Position numbers and translations under genes: made by a program. Positions 13,608 to 22,459 of a DNA stretch of 64,000 nucleotides are shown here, one piece after another. How positions within the stretch are numbered: the stretch's first letter is position 1; each line of letters opens with the position of its first letter. This stretch comes from Methylotenera sp. (lineage in GTDB: Bacteria > Pseudomonadota > Gammaproteobacteria > Burkholderiales > Methylophilaceae): assembly GCA_030652995.1 (NCBI GenBank), contig JAUSAG010000035.1, forward strand, positions 170,725-234,724, written 5' to 3'. The notes below the pieces were generated by a model that had not been told where the DNA came from, did no database searches, and saw only the letters and a list, made by a program, of their open reading frames with translations.

Positions 13608-15431
13608 CTACTCGCCTAAAAAACCACCGCTTTGATGCGACCACAGTGTGGCATATAAGCCACCTTGCTTGATTAAGGCCTGGTGGTCGCCTGCTTCAAC
13701 AATTTTTCCATTATCCAACACAATCAGCCTATCCATCGCCGCAATGGTCGATAGCCTGTGCGCAATAGCTACCACGGTTTTACCTTGCATCAAGGTGTAT
13801 AGGCTCGCCTGAATCGCTTGCTCCACTTCAGAATCCAGCGCACTTGTCGCTTCATCCAGCAACAATATCGGTGCATCTTTCAACATCACGCGCGCAATAG
13901 CAATGCGTTGGCGCTGGCCGCCGGAAAGCTTAACACCGCGTTCACCTACATGCGCTTCGTAGCCTGTGCGCCCTTTGGCATCTTGCAAGGTCATGATAAA
14001 CGCGTGCGCTTCAGCACGTTTGGCGGCATGAATCATTTCATCTTCAGTGGCGTTGGGGCGACCGTATAAAATGTTGTCGCGCACGCTGCGATGTAGCAAT
14101 GACGTGTCTTGTGTCACCATACCAATTTGGCTACGTAAACTGTTTTGTGTTACATGCTTAATATCTTGCCCGTCTATCAATACACATCCTTTTTCGACGT
14201 CATAAAAACGTAGCAATAAATTAACTATCGTTGATTTCCCCGCACCTGAACGCCCCACCAAACCCACTTTTTCGCCAGCTTTAATCGTTAAATTAAGCCC
14301 CTGCAATACTGATTTTTGCATACCGTAGGCAAAATCAACTTGCTCAAATTTTATTTCGCCATTACTCACATTCAGTGGTTTAGCACCGGATGTATCCGTA
14401 ATTTGTTGTGCGAGTGATAACGTGTTCACGCCATCTTGTGCAGTGCCAATTTGCTCATAAAGTGTGGTCAGCTCCCACATCACCCAGTGTGAAATACCAT
14501 TCAAACGTAACGCCATTGCAGTCGCCGCAGCCACACCACCAACGGTAACATCGCCTTTAGTCCATAACCATAACGCTACGCCAGAAGTTGCAATCACCAA
14601 CAACATATTCAAAATATGATTTGCAACTTCCACCCCTGATACATAGCGCATCTGCGCGTGTACGGTGCCTAAAAACTCACTCATGGCAGATTGCGCATAA
14701 CTCGCCTCACGCCCTGCATGTGAGAATAACTTTACTGTACTGATGTTAGTATAGGCATCGGTAATGCGACCCGTCATCATAGAGCGTGCATCCGCCTGAT
14801 TTTGTGAAACCTTGGCTAGCCTTGGCACAAAATAACTAAGCGACGTGACATAGCAAATCACCCACACTAAAAACGGCCATATTACAGTGGCATTAAAGTG
14901 TCCGACCACTGCCACCATGGTCACAAAATAAATCACCACAAAAACTAAAATATCCGCAACAATAAACCACACATCGCGCACAGCTAAAGCTGTTTGCATA
15001 ACTTTTGCCGCAATGCGGCCAGCAAACTCATCTTGATAAAAAGTCATGCTTTGATTGAGCATGAGACGATGAAAGTTCCAGCGCAAACGCATAGGAAAAT
15101 TACCAGCGAGCGTTTGATGTTTAATGAGCGTTTGTACTGTAATTAGAAGGGGGCTTAACAATAATAAAACGGCTAACAGGAGTAAATGATGCCGCTCGGT
15201 GGCCCACAATAAATCAGGGGCGGTATTGCTTAGCCAATCTACCACTTTGCCCATAACGGCAAATAAAAGCGCCTCAAAACCGCCAATCATGGCGGTAAAT
15301 AAGGTCATTACTAGAATAAATAAGCGAGATCCTTTGGTGCATGCCCATAAAAACGGCCACAACGCATTTGGCGGCGGCGCAATTTCATCTTTTGGAAAAG
15401 GATTTAAACGGTTTTCAAACCAACGTAGCAT
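13608..15431 (-). CDS. ABC transporter, fused permease-ATPase (MsbA/exporter type)
   Basis: The protein has an N-terminal six-helix ABC transmembrane domain (about residues 35-325) and a C-terminal ATPase. The ATPase carries Walker A GRSGAGKST, signature LSGGQRQRIAIARVML, Walker B ILLLDEATSALD and a switch histidine in AHRLST. It exports an unknown substrate as a homodimer. I placed the start at the ATG at 15431, 8 bp after the ispF stop, giving 607 residues. A longer frame begins with GTG at 15470 but would overlap ispF by 31 bp. MsbA proper is usually near 580 residues, so identity as the lipid A flippase is not claimed. Confidence 0.88.
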   Translation of the reverse strand: MLRWFENRLNPFPKDEIAPPPNALWPFLWACTKGSRLFILVMTLFTAMIGGFEALLFAVMGKVVDWLSNTAPDLLWATERHHLLLLAVLLLLSPLLITVQTLIKHQTLAGNFPMRLRWNFHRLMLNQSMTFYQDEFAGRIAAKVMQTALAVRDVWFIVADILVFVVIYFVTMVAVVGHFNATVIWPFLVWVICYVTSLSYFVPRLAKVSQNQADARSMMTGRITDAYTNISTVKLFSHAGREASYAQSAMSEFLGTVHAQMRYVSGVEVANHILNMLLVIATSGVALWLWTKGDVTVGGVAAATAMALRLNGISHWVMWELTTLYEQIGTAQDGVNTLSLAQQITDTSGAKPLNVSNGEIKFEQVDFAYGMQKSVLQGLNLTIKAGEKVGLVGRSGAGKSTIVNLLLRFYDVEKGCVLIDGQDIKHVTQNSLRSQIGMVTQDTSLLHRSVRDNILYGRPNATEDEMIHAAKRAEAHAFIMTLQDAKGRTGYEAHVGERGVKLSGGQRQRIAIARVMLKDAPILLLDEATSALDSEVEQAIQASLYTLMQGKTVVAIAHRLSTIAAMDRLIVLDNGKIVEAGDHQALIKQGGLYATLWSHQSGGFLGE

Positions 15432-15439
15432 GGCTATTT

Positions 15440-15925
15440 TCAATCTGCGTTGCGTAGTTGTATCAAACACACTGCTTCAGCCGCAACGCCTTCACCTCGG
15501 CCAGTAAACCCCAATTTCTCGGTAGTGGTCGCTTTAACGTTAATTTGTGACACGCTCACCTTGCAATCGGAGGCGATATGACTGCACATTTGATCAGTGT
15601 GTGGTGATAACTTGGGCGCTTCGCAAATAACGGTGGCATCAATGTTATTGACAACATAGTTTTTAGTGTCAAGTAACGCCACCACCTGCCGCAACAGCTC
15701 ACGTGAGTCTGCGCCTTTGTAGCGCATGTCCGTGGGCGGGAAGTGTTTGCCAATATCGCCCAGTGCCGCTGCGCCTAACAAAGCATCACAAATTGCATGG
15801 AGCAATACATCGGCATCTGAATGTCCATCCAAGCCTTTTTCATAGGGTATTGTTACACCACCAATAATACATTGGCGCCCAGAAACTAAAGCGTGCACAT
15901 CAAAACCATGACCGATTCTTATCAT
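15440..15925 (-). CDS. ispF: 2-C-methyl-D-erythritol 2,4-cyclodiphosphate synthase
   Basis: IspF converts CDP-ME 2-phosphate to MEcPP in the MEP isoprenoid pathway. The 161 residues have the zinc ligands D9 and H11 in GFDVH and H43 in DADVLLHA. The [12 protein letters not shown] and [14 protein letters not shown] motifs are also present. It follows ispD by 18 bp, as in many proteobacteria where ispDF form an operon. Confidence 0.98.
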   Translation of the reverse strand: MIRIGHGFDVHALVSGRQCIIGGVTIPYEKGLDGHSDADVLLHAICDALLGAAALGDIGKHFPPTDMRYKGADSRELLRQVVALLDTKNYVVNNIDATVICEAPKLSPHTDQMCSHIASDCKVSVSQINVKATTTEKLGFTGRGEGVAAEAVCLIQLRNAD

Positions 15926-15943
15926 TACAATGTTTCCATTTAA

Positions 15944-16627
15944 TTATTGCTGTTGCAACAAAAGTTCCATCAAGGCAATGTCTTGAGGATAGGTAATTTT
16001 CATATTTCTTAACGAGCCGACCACCAGTTTTGGCTGCAAACCTAACGCCTCTACCGCTTGCGCCTCATCAGTAGGCGTGCCATTAAAACTCGCTAGCGCA
16101 TCTTTAAGCAAAGCATAGCGAAACATCTGTGGCGTCTGCGCCTGCCAAAGCAACTCACGTGGAATGGTGTTAAGCACTCTGGCATCTGCATTGGATTGCT
16201 TTAAAGTATCAGCCAGCGGTAATGCGAGCAAACCACCTACAGCATCATCTTGTATGGCATCCAGCAAATCATTAAGTAACGCGATGGTTAAACCAGGGCG
16301 CGCGGCATCATGCACCAAAATCCAATCGTCATCTTCTACCTGCGTGCGAATCGCCTCTAGTGTATTTAATACCGTTTCAGCGCGCGAATCGCCACCGCTG
16401 AAATGTAAATGCAAACGACTGTTAGCATCTAGCGTGAGATTGCGCCAAAAGTAATCTTCAGGACTCAGTGCAATGTGAATGCTGGCAATGCGCGGACACG
16501 CAAAAAAAGTTTGAATGCTGTGTGAGATCGTGGGCTTGCCGCACAATGGCAAATATTGTTTTGGAATGGCGGTTTCCATGCGATTACCCACCCCCGCCGC
16601 AGGAATGATAATGTGAAAACGTGCCAT
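15944..16627 (-). CDS. ispD: 2-C-methyl-D-erythritol 4-phosphate cytidylyltransferase
   Basis: IspD transfers CMP from CTP to MEP, the third step of the MEP pathway. The 227 residues show the nucleotide-binding IIPAAGVGNRM motif (7-17), PKQYLPL, VHDAARP, and TPTDEAQAVE. The ATG at 16627 is preceded by a GGCGGGG stretch 9 bp upstream. That stretch belongs to the 3' end of an IS200/IS605-type remnant, so its ribosome binding site appears to come from mobile DNA. Confidence 0.98.
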   Translation of the reverse strand: MARFHIIIPAAGVGNRMETAIPKQYLPLCGKPTISHSIQTFFACPRIASIHIALSPEDYFWRNLTLDANSRLHLHFSGGDSRAETVLNTLEAIRTQVEDDDWILVHDAARPGLTIALLNDLLDAIQDDAVGGLLALPLADTLKQSNADARVLNTIPRELLWQAQTPQMFRYALLKDALASFNGTPTDEAQAVEALGLQPKLVVGSLRNMKITYPQDIALMELLLQQQ

Positions 16628-16921
16628 GGTGAACTACCCCGCCGTAAACGACGGAGTTTCTAACTTCAACGGCACGAGCGCAATACTAGACTTACGTCCA
16701 GCACCACGACTGACAGTGCCTCCATTAGCAGTAACGACTATTCCAGCCGTTATCATGCGTTGTGCTTCATTGCGAATGTTGATGGCGGCATTGATGTCTC
16801 TATCATGCTTGGTGCCACATTTGTCACAAGTCCACATTCTTATTTCTAAAGGCATTTGTGCTTGCGCATGTAATCATGCATGAGCAGGTTTTAGAACTGG
16901 CAAAGAAGCGATTCACTTCAA
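16628..16921 (-). pseudogene. TnpB (IS200/IS605 OrfB) C-terminal remnant with right-end hairpin
   Basis: The C-terminal zinc-finger region of TnpB, the transposon-encoded RNA-guided nuclease, is readable in two frames. NRFFASSKTCSC lies at about 16921-16886. After a one-base frame change, MPLEIRMWTCDKCGTKHDRDINAAINI runs to the end PSFTAG-stop at 16634. TnpA and most of TnpB are absent; in-frame stops lie just upstream of 16925. The stop codon lies within a CCGTCG/CGGCGG hairpin typical of the element's right end. The remnant directly abuts the ispD start codon. Confidence 0.85.
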
Positions 16922-16969
16922 TACAAAATTATTAAACAATTCAGCGCTTCTTGTTGCCAATCAGAATGT

Positions 16970-17797
16970 TTAAATAAAAGCTTCAGCTTCACTCACGAAG
17001 CCACGGCAAAACGCTATACAGTTCATCCATTCGGCCTCATCCAACTTTAATATCTTAACAACTTCTTTACTCAGGGTTTCTGCAATATCTTTGGCTTCCT
17101 CGCCTCGTTCTAAACCAGTTGCAATATGTACAGCAACGTAAATAACAGGCGCCATACCACTCGCATTTTTATCAAGCGGCGTTGCGTAATAACGTAGCGT
17201 GCGCGAAATTTCGCTAGGGAAATTCCAACGATTAGCAAGTTCTTCGCCTAGCTGGCAATGATCAAACCCCATTTTAGCCTGCTCAATTTTTTGACGTTCT
17301 TCGACAGTCCCGCCAGAATATAACGCCTCAATTTCTACCGAAGTTTGTGGCAACACCATAGTCATGAGCAACACGCCAATGTTGTGCAACAAACCGGCAA
17401 TATAAGCAACCTCCGTATCCTGACCTATGGCTTTGGCTATTTCTCTGCTGATACTTGCCGTAACCAGACTATGGCGCCAGAATCTTTTCAAATCCAAGCC
17501 AGGCAACTGGGTAACAGCGCTGGTTACGCCGCTTGCAATCACCAATGTTTGTAATTTGAATAACCCCAGAATCGCAATTGCATCATCGATCGTTTTAATC
17601 GCGCGCGTCACGCCATAATAAGATGAGTTCGCCAGCTTCAGCACTTTGGCGGAAATCACGGCATCATGCTCAACTTTTCGCGCCAACGCTTTGATAACCA
17701 GATCCTCGCTTCCCAGCATCTGCATGACCTCTTGCACCACTTTAGGCAAGCTCGGTAAATTTTCTATCGAATTAAAAAAATCATCTATGGATGTCAT
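16970..17797 (-). CDS. HDOD-domain signalling protein
   Basis: The 275-residue protein is an HDOD domain (a degenerate HD fold) over almost its whole length. Recognisable segments are ENLPSLPKVVQEVMQML, SAKVLKLANSSYYG, IDDAIAILGL and AYIAGLLHNIGVLLM. HDOD proteins act in bacterial signalling and regulation, often with cyclic-di-GMP pathways, and usually lack phosphohydrolase activity. The partner is unknown. It stands alone between the TnpB remnant and mtgA. Confidence 0.85.
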   Translation of the reverse strand: MTSIDDFFNSIENLPSLPKVVQEVMQMLGSEDLVIKALARKVEHDAVISAKVLKLANSSYYGVTRAIKTIDDAIAILGLFKLQTLVIASGVTSAVTQLPGLDLKRFWRHSLVTASISREIAKAIGQDTEVAYIAGLLHNIGVLLMTMVLPQTSVEIEALYSGGTVEERQKIEQAKMGFDHCQLGEELANRWNFPSEISRTLRYYATPLDKNASGMAPVIYVAVHIATGLERGEEAKDIAETLSKEVVKILKLDEAEWMNCIAFCRGFVSEAEAFI

Positions 17798-17894
17798 TGC
17801 AACGTCTTTACTTTATTGTAGGTTTCACAAAAATCTTAGCGCTGAATCTAAATCATTGGTTTTAAAATAGACTTCTCTAATTGCAAACCTGTAC

Positions 17895-18626
17895 TTACGG
17901 CACTTCCACCATACCCATTCTGGCTTGAATAGTCGCTGTACGCCGACTCAAGTAACGCGTAGATTTATGCGCATCATAAAAGCGTGGATTGGGAATCATC
18001 GCCGCCAACCTTGCTGCCTGACCAGTGCTTAGTTTAGAGGCACTGGTTTTATAATAATGTCTTGCTGCCGCCTCGGCACCAAATACACCATTACCCCACT
18101 CAATCACATTCAAATATATCTCCAAAATTCTGCGCTTGCTCAGCATATTTTCCAGCATCACCGTAATAATAGCCTCTTGCGCTTTGCGCCAAGGCGTGCG
18201 CTTGGTAGATAAAAATAAATTTTTAGCCAACTGCTGACTAATGGTAGAACCACCCGCCACAATTTTGCCTTTTTTAATATTTTTTTTATAGGCCTTTTGA
18301 ATACCGTCCCAATCAAAGCCTTCATGGTCTAAAAATTTTGCATCCTCTGAAGCAATCACCGCGCGCTTTAAATGGTTAGAAATTTTAGAATACTCAACCC
18401 ACTTATGCTTAAGTGCCGCATCGGGAGATTTTTCCTGAATGATGGCTAATCGATCTTGCATAAAGGCACTGGAGTGTGGGTTAAATTTAATCCACCAACA
18501 AATATGCAAAAATATCCAAACTTGATACAACAGCACAAAAGCAATAAACAGCACAATGCCGCGTTTAAAATAGCCGCCAAAAGTTAATGGCACAGCTGAA
18601 TTTCGATTCATCAACCAACTTAGCAT
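17895..18626 (-). CDS. mtgA: Monofunctional peptidoglycan glycosyltransferase
   Basis: MtgA polymerises lipid II into glycan strands. The 243 residues have one N-terminal membrane anchor (about 22-45) and a GT51 domain with the catalytic glutamate in ASEDAKFLDHEGFDWDGI. The GGSTISQQLAKNLFLS, RRILEIYLNVIEWGNGVFGAEAA and RLAAMIPNP motifs follow. There is no transpeptidase domain. The stop of aroE touches its start, so the two are probably co-transcribed. Confidence 0.96.
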   Translation of the reverse strand: MLSWLMNRNSAVPLTFGGYFKRGIVLFIAFVLLYQVWIFLHICWWIKFNPHSSAFMQDRLAIIQEKSPDAALKHKWVEYSKISNHLKRAVIASEDAKFLDHEGFDWDGIQKAYKKNIKKGKIVAGGSTISQQLAKNLFLSTKRTPWRKAQEAIITVMLENMLSKRRILEIYLNVIEWGNGVFGAEAAARHYYKTSASKLSTGQAARLAAMIPNPRFYDAHKSTRYLSRRTATIQARMGMVEVP

Positions 18627-19481
18627 TTATAAAGCGCTCACTATTTCCATCACAGATTTTGTTTCTGGCCTTACACCACGCCAGTCACTAAAAGCTTCCG
18701 CCGCTTGCTCAACCAACATGCCTAAGCCATCTGCCACCTGAGCGCCACTAGCACGCGCTTGCGCCATAAAAGGGGTTTCACGGCCATACATCATGTCATA
18801 GGCCAAACAGTTTTCTGCAAATACGCTACTCGGAATAGATAACGCCATATCACTCAAGCCAGCTGACGTGGCATTGATCACAATATCAAACTGCTGATTT
18901 TTTAAGCCCTCAAAAGTGCAGGCAACGCCTTTAATCGCAGAATCAAATGATTTACTCACCATTTTCTCGGCTTTATCCAATGTGCGATTAGCCACCACCA
19001 ACTTTGCAGGATATTGCGCTAGCAACGGCTGAAAAACGCCCTCAGCCGCGCCGCCTGCGCCCAGCAACAGCACACGCTTACCTTTAATAGGCGTATTAAG
19101 GTTATGCGTAATATCAGTAATCAAACCATCACCATCTGTGTTATTGCCCCATATCCCATGCTCGGTAAATTTGATGGTGTTCACAGCACCCGCTAAGTTA
19201 GCTTGCTCAGTATGGTGATCACAAAGCGCATACGCCTCAAACTTAAATGGCACCGTCACATTCACGCCCTTAAAGCCTTGCTGCATCAAACACCTAATCG
19301 TCGCTTCAAAACCATCCAGAGGCGCAAGCACGCGCTCATAACTTATATTTTGCTGCGTTTGTTTTGCAAACTCGGCATGAATAAACGGAGATTTACTATG
19401 TGCAATTGGATTACCCACCACCGCATAGCGATCAATACCATTTGTAGCGACAGCCAAAGGTTCTACGTACGTATCAACCAT
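18627..19481 (-). CDS. aroE: Shikimate dehydrogenase
   Basis: AroE reduces 3-dehydroshikimate to shikimate with NADPH. The 284 residues contain the substrate site AVVGNPIAHSKSPFIH and the catalytic lysine in GVNVTVPFKFEA. NTDGDGL, the NADP motif LLGAGGAAEGV and GLGMLVEQAAEAF are also present. The first 10-15 residues are extra compared with E. coli AroE. It sits in the order rhodanese-aroE-mtgA, and other shikimate genes (aroK, aroB) lie further along the window. Confidence 0.97.
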   Translation of the reverse strand: MVDTYVEPLAVATNGIDRYAVVGNPIAHSKSPFIHAEFAKQTQQNISYERVLAPLDGFEATIRCLMQQGFKGVNVTVPFKFEAYALCDHHTEQANLAGAVNTIKFTEHGIWGNNTDGDGLITDITHNLNTPIKGKRVLLLGAGGAAEGVFQPLLAQYPAKLVVANRTLDKAEKMVSKSFDSAIKGVACTFEGLKNQQFDIVINATSAGLSDMALSIPSSVFAENCLAYDMMYGRETPFMAQARASGAQVADGLGMLVEQAAEAFSDWRGVRPETKSVMEIVSAL

Positions 19482-19484
19482 TAT

Positions 19485-19949
19485 TTAGTTAGTCCAAGGC
19501 AAACCGGCATGCTTCCAACCGTTAATCAGCGTGCGTTGTTGATGGCTATTCGCCTCGCCTTCAAAACCTTCTAGCGTGTTATAAGCCTGTGTAAACCCAA
19601 GCGAAGCCGCTACCGTTGCTGCATTATTAGAGCGACCTCCAGTTCGGCACATAAAGATCAATACTGAATCTCTATCAAAACGACGCCTGTTAAGTTCAGC
19701 CACTAATTGCTCGGCAAAGTCAGTATTCGCGACCATCCCCGGGTAAAAGGCCCACTCTACGTTCAACGCTGCAGGTACCCGCCCTACCAACGCCAACTCT
19801 GCCTGAGTACGCACATCAACTAATAACGCTTTTAGATTTTCTTGCAACACAATAAAAGCCTCTTGCGGCGTTAATGCCCCAGCATAAGGTAGATTATTTT
19901 CTACGGCACGTTGTTGCGCCGTGGCTAAAACTTCTTGTTGATGACTCAT
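19485..19949 (-). CDS. Rhodanese-like sulfurtransferase
   Basis: A single rhodanese domain of 154 residues, with the catalytic cysteine C101 in the loop CRTGGRS. The LVDVRTQAEL segment is the typical N-terminal strand. I chose the ATG at 19949 because an AAGGA ribosome binding site precedes it; a longer frame to 20015 has no family similarity. The sulfur acceptor is unknown. It ends 3 bp before aroE. Confidence 0.85.
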   Translation of the reverse strand: MSHQQEVLATAQQRAVENNLPYAGALTPQEAFIVLQENLKALLVDVRTQAELALVGRVPAALNVEWAFYPGMVANTDFAEQLVAELNRRRFDRDSVLIFMCRTGGRSNNAATVAASLGFTQAYNTLEGFEGEANSHQQRTLINGWKHAGLPWTN

Positions 19950-20065
19950 TATGATGTCCTTAATAATTACAATATTTATTACTTGCGTCTGAATTTTATG
20001 GCAACTTTCTAACACTTTAAAAGTATAGCCTTAAAACCCGAACAATATCCACAGCAGTACTGCGG

Positions 20066-20082
20066 CGCACATAATTAGTGCA
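20066..20082. promoter_or_regulatory. NtrC-type binding site 1 upstream of glnA
   Basis: CGCAC-N7-GTGCA matches the NtrC half-site consensus TGCAC-N7-GTGCA at nine of ten positions. It is the distal one of two sites upstream of the glnA sigma-54 promoter, with the second 30 bp downstream (three helical turns). Confidence 0.75.
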
Positions 20083-20095
20083 ATAATTAGCCATC

Positions 20096-20112
20096 CGCAC
20101 TTTTATGGTGCA
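20096..20112. promoter_or_regulatory. NtrC-type binding site 2 upstream of glnA
   Basis: A second CGCAC-N7-GTGCA with the same bases and the same N7 spacing as the first site. Its centre is about 70 bp upstream of the -24 element, a normal enhancer position. Confidence 0.75.
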
Positions 20113-20171
20113 GCGTATTAACGTCCGCTCTCACATGCCAATAAAATAATAGGGTTTTGACCGTTTCAGAC

Positions 20172-20187
20172 TGGCACGTTTCCTGCT
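20172..20187 (+). promoter_or_regulatory. Sigma-54 promoter of glnA
   Basis: TGGCACG-N4-CTGCT has the obligatory GG (20173-20174), N10, GC (20185-20186) spacing and a perfect -24 element. The glnA ATG is 61 bp further on. RpoN (50.3-51.9 kb) and NtrB/NtrC (22.5-25.0 kb) are encoded in the same window. Confidence 0.88.
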
Positions 20188-20247
20188 AATCTACTGAATT
20201 AAATTTTTAACTTTTTATTTTAAACCACACCATCATAGGAGATTTTA

Positions 20248-21657
20248 ATGTCAGTGGAAAATGTAATGAAATTGGTCATCGATAACGACATTAAGTTCGT
20301 CGATTTTCGATTTACCGATACACGCGGTAAAGAGCAACACGTCACAGTGCCTGTATCTCACTTTGACGAAACTAAATTTACTGAAGGCCATGCATTTGAC
20401 GGCTCTTCAATTGCCGGCTGGAAAGGCATTCAAGCATCAGATATGCAATTAATGCCAGACCCGTCAACCGCAAACATCGACCCATTTATGGATGAGCCAA
20501 CGCTCATTCTAACTTGCGACGTGGTTGACCCAACGGACGGCAAAGGTTACGAGCGTGATCCACGTTCTTTAGCAAAACGTGCTGAAGCCTACTTAAAGTC
20601 AACCGGCTTAGGCGACACTGCTTATTTTGGTCCAGAGCCAGAGTTCTTTATTTTTGATAGCATTCAATGGGACGTTTCAATGAGCGGCTGTTCCGTGCGC
20701 ATCAACTCAGAAGAAGGCGCTTGGTCATCCAACGAAAAATTTGAAGGCGGCAACACCGGTCACCGTCCAGGCGTTAAAGGCGGCTACTTCCCAGTGCCAC
20801 CAGTCGATTCATTACACGACATCCGCTCAGCCATGTGTATGACCTTAGAAGCGATGGGCGTACCAGTTGAAGTACATCACCATGAAGTTGCAACTGCCGG
20901 CCAATGTGAAATTGGCACTAAATTCAGCACCTTAACGCAACGTGCTGATTGGACGCAAATTCAAAAATACGTCATTTTAAATACAGCACATGCTTACGGC
21001 AAAACTGCTACATTTATGCCAAAACCTTTTGCAGGCGATAATGGCAGCGGCATGCACGTGCATCAATCCGTATGGAAAGACGGCAAAAACCTGTTTGCTG
21101 GTAACGGATATGCGGGCTTGAGCGAATTTGCGCTTTACTACATCGGTGGCATTATTAAACATGCGCGCGCTTTAAATGCTATTACTAACCCAGGCACCAA
21201 CTCATACAAACGTTTAGTGCCACACTTTGAAGCACCAGTTAAATTAGCTTACTCAGCTAAAAACCGTTCAGCTTCTATTCGCATTCCTTTCGTGCATTCT
21301 GACAAAGGTCGCCGCGTTGAAGCACGCTTCCCAGACCCGATCGCTAATCCATATTTAGCCTTCTCAGCCCTGTTAATGGCAGGTTTAGATGGTGTACAGA
21401 ACAAAATTCACCCAGGTGAGCCAGCCACAAAAGACTTGTACCATCTACCAGCAGAAGAAGATGCACAAATTCCAACCGTATGCGCTTCGCTAGAAGAAGC
21501 ACTTGAGGCTTTAAATAATGACCGCGAGTTCTTAACACGTGGCGGCGTATTTACTGACGACTGGATTGATGCTTACATCAACCTGAAAATGGAAGAAGTG
21601 AACAAAATGCGTATGACGCCACACCCTGCTGAGTTTGGTTTGTACTACTCATGCTAA
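20248..21657 (+). CDS. glnA: Glutamine synthetase, type I
   Basis: GlnA makes glutamine from glutamate and ammonia with ATP, the entry point of nitrogen assimilation. The 469 residues match GSI-beta. Metal and substrate motifs include [36 protein letters not shown] and NRSASIRIP. The adenylylation tyrosine Y398 lies in DLYHLPAEE, so the enzyme is likely controlled by GlnE. Expression is probably from the sigma-54/NtrC promoter upstream. A strong terminator follows. Confidence 0.99.
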   Translation: MSVENVMKLVIDNDIKFVDFRFTDTRGKEQHVTVPVSHFDETKFTEGHAFDGSSIAGWKGIQASDMQLMPDPSTANIDPFMDEPTLILTCDVVDPTDGKGYERDPRSLAKRAEAYLKSTGLGDTAYFGPEPEFFIFDSIQWDVSMSGCSVRINSEEGAWSSNEKFEGGNTGHRPGVKGGYFPVPPVDSLHDIRSAMCMTLEAMGVPVEVHHHEVATAGQCEIGTKFSTLTQRADWTQIQKYVILNTAHAYGKTATFMPKPFAGDNGSGMHVHQSVWKDGKNLFAGNGYAGLSEFALYYIGGIIKHARALNAITNPGTNSYKRLVPHFEAPVKLAYSAKNRSASIRIPFVHSDKGRRVEARFPDPIANPYLAFSALLMAGLDGVQNKIHPGEPATKDLYHLPAEEDAQIPTVCASLEEALEALNNDREFLTRGGVFTDDWIDAYINLKMEEVNKMRMTPHPAEFGLYYSC

Positions 21658-21694
21658 TGTCATTCTAGCGTGTTGTTAACCGCTGGCAAGTAAT

Positions 21695-21723
21695 AAAAAA
21701 GCACGCTTATCGCGTGCTTTTTT
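21695..21723 (+). terminator. Rho-independent terminator after glnA
   Basis: A 12-bp stem, A6-GCACGC paired with GCGTGC-T6, with loop TTATC, begins 38 bp after the glnA stop. It separates glnA from the downstream ntrBC genes. Confidence 0.92.
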
Positions 21724-21837
21724 ATTTGCTGTCACCCACCAACAGCCTGTCAACTAACACTGCATACTAGCCGTTTTTCATGTACAGCATGCTTATGACA
21801 TGTTGCCTAATTTGTTCAACTCTACTAAACTAAGCCC

Positions 21838-22365
21838 ATGAAAAAACACTTATTTTTATCGTCAATTGCTCATGTTATTACGCTTGCGATAACACTTACG
21901 CTCTCAAGCCAAGCTTTTGCTGAAATTTACAAGCATGTAGATGCAGAGGGACGTGTCACCTACTCTAACATCAAATCAAAAAGCTCCACCCGCCTTGAGC
22001 TAGACCCAGAAGCCAATGTAATCTCCAGCGACCGTGCCCGAACCCCGAGTAGCGGCACTGCAAATAGGCGCACCCCAACGCCAGAAGGCTTTCCGCGTGT
22101 AGATAAAAATACACAAAACCAGCGCGATGATAAACGTAAAGAAATTCTACAAAGCGAACTCGCCTCCGAAAAAACCGCTTTAGAACAAGCCAAAAAAGCT
22201 TACGCTGAGGGCGAATCCAACCCTGAAGTCTACAGAACCGCAGAGGGTAAAACTTTCCGCAATGTGCCAAAATTTGAAGAGAAAATGAAAACCTTGCAAG
22301 CTGATGTTGATAACCATCTAAAGAATATACAGCTACTGCAAAAAGAACTGGACTCTCTAAAGTAG
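21838..22365 (+). CDS. Exported DUF4124-domain protein
   Basis: The 175-residue protein has a signal peptide of about 29 residues ending SSQAFA. A DUF4124 segment follows (EIYKHVDAEGRVTYSN, residues 29-44). The rest is a proline-rich linker and a C-terminal charged coiled-coil region (about 105-175). DUF4124 proteins are periplasmic and of unknown function. Placement just before ntrB, as here, is common in betaproteobacteria. Confidence 0.85.
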   Translation: MKKHLFLSSIAHVITLAITLTLSSQAFAEIYKHVDAEGRVTYSNIKSKSSTRLELDPEANVISSDRARTPSSGTANRRTPTPEGFPRVDKNTQNQRDDKRKEILQSELASEKTALEQAKKAYAEGESNPEVYRTAEGKTFRNVPKFEEKMKTLQADVDNHLKNIQLLQKELDSLK

Positions 22366-22459
22366 CCAGCCTGAGCAAAATTACAACCATCTTTTTAGTT
22401 GGCTCAACTTTTGCTTTATTCATAGTATTATTACTGATAATGATGGGTTCAATACTACT

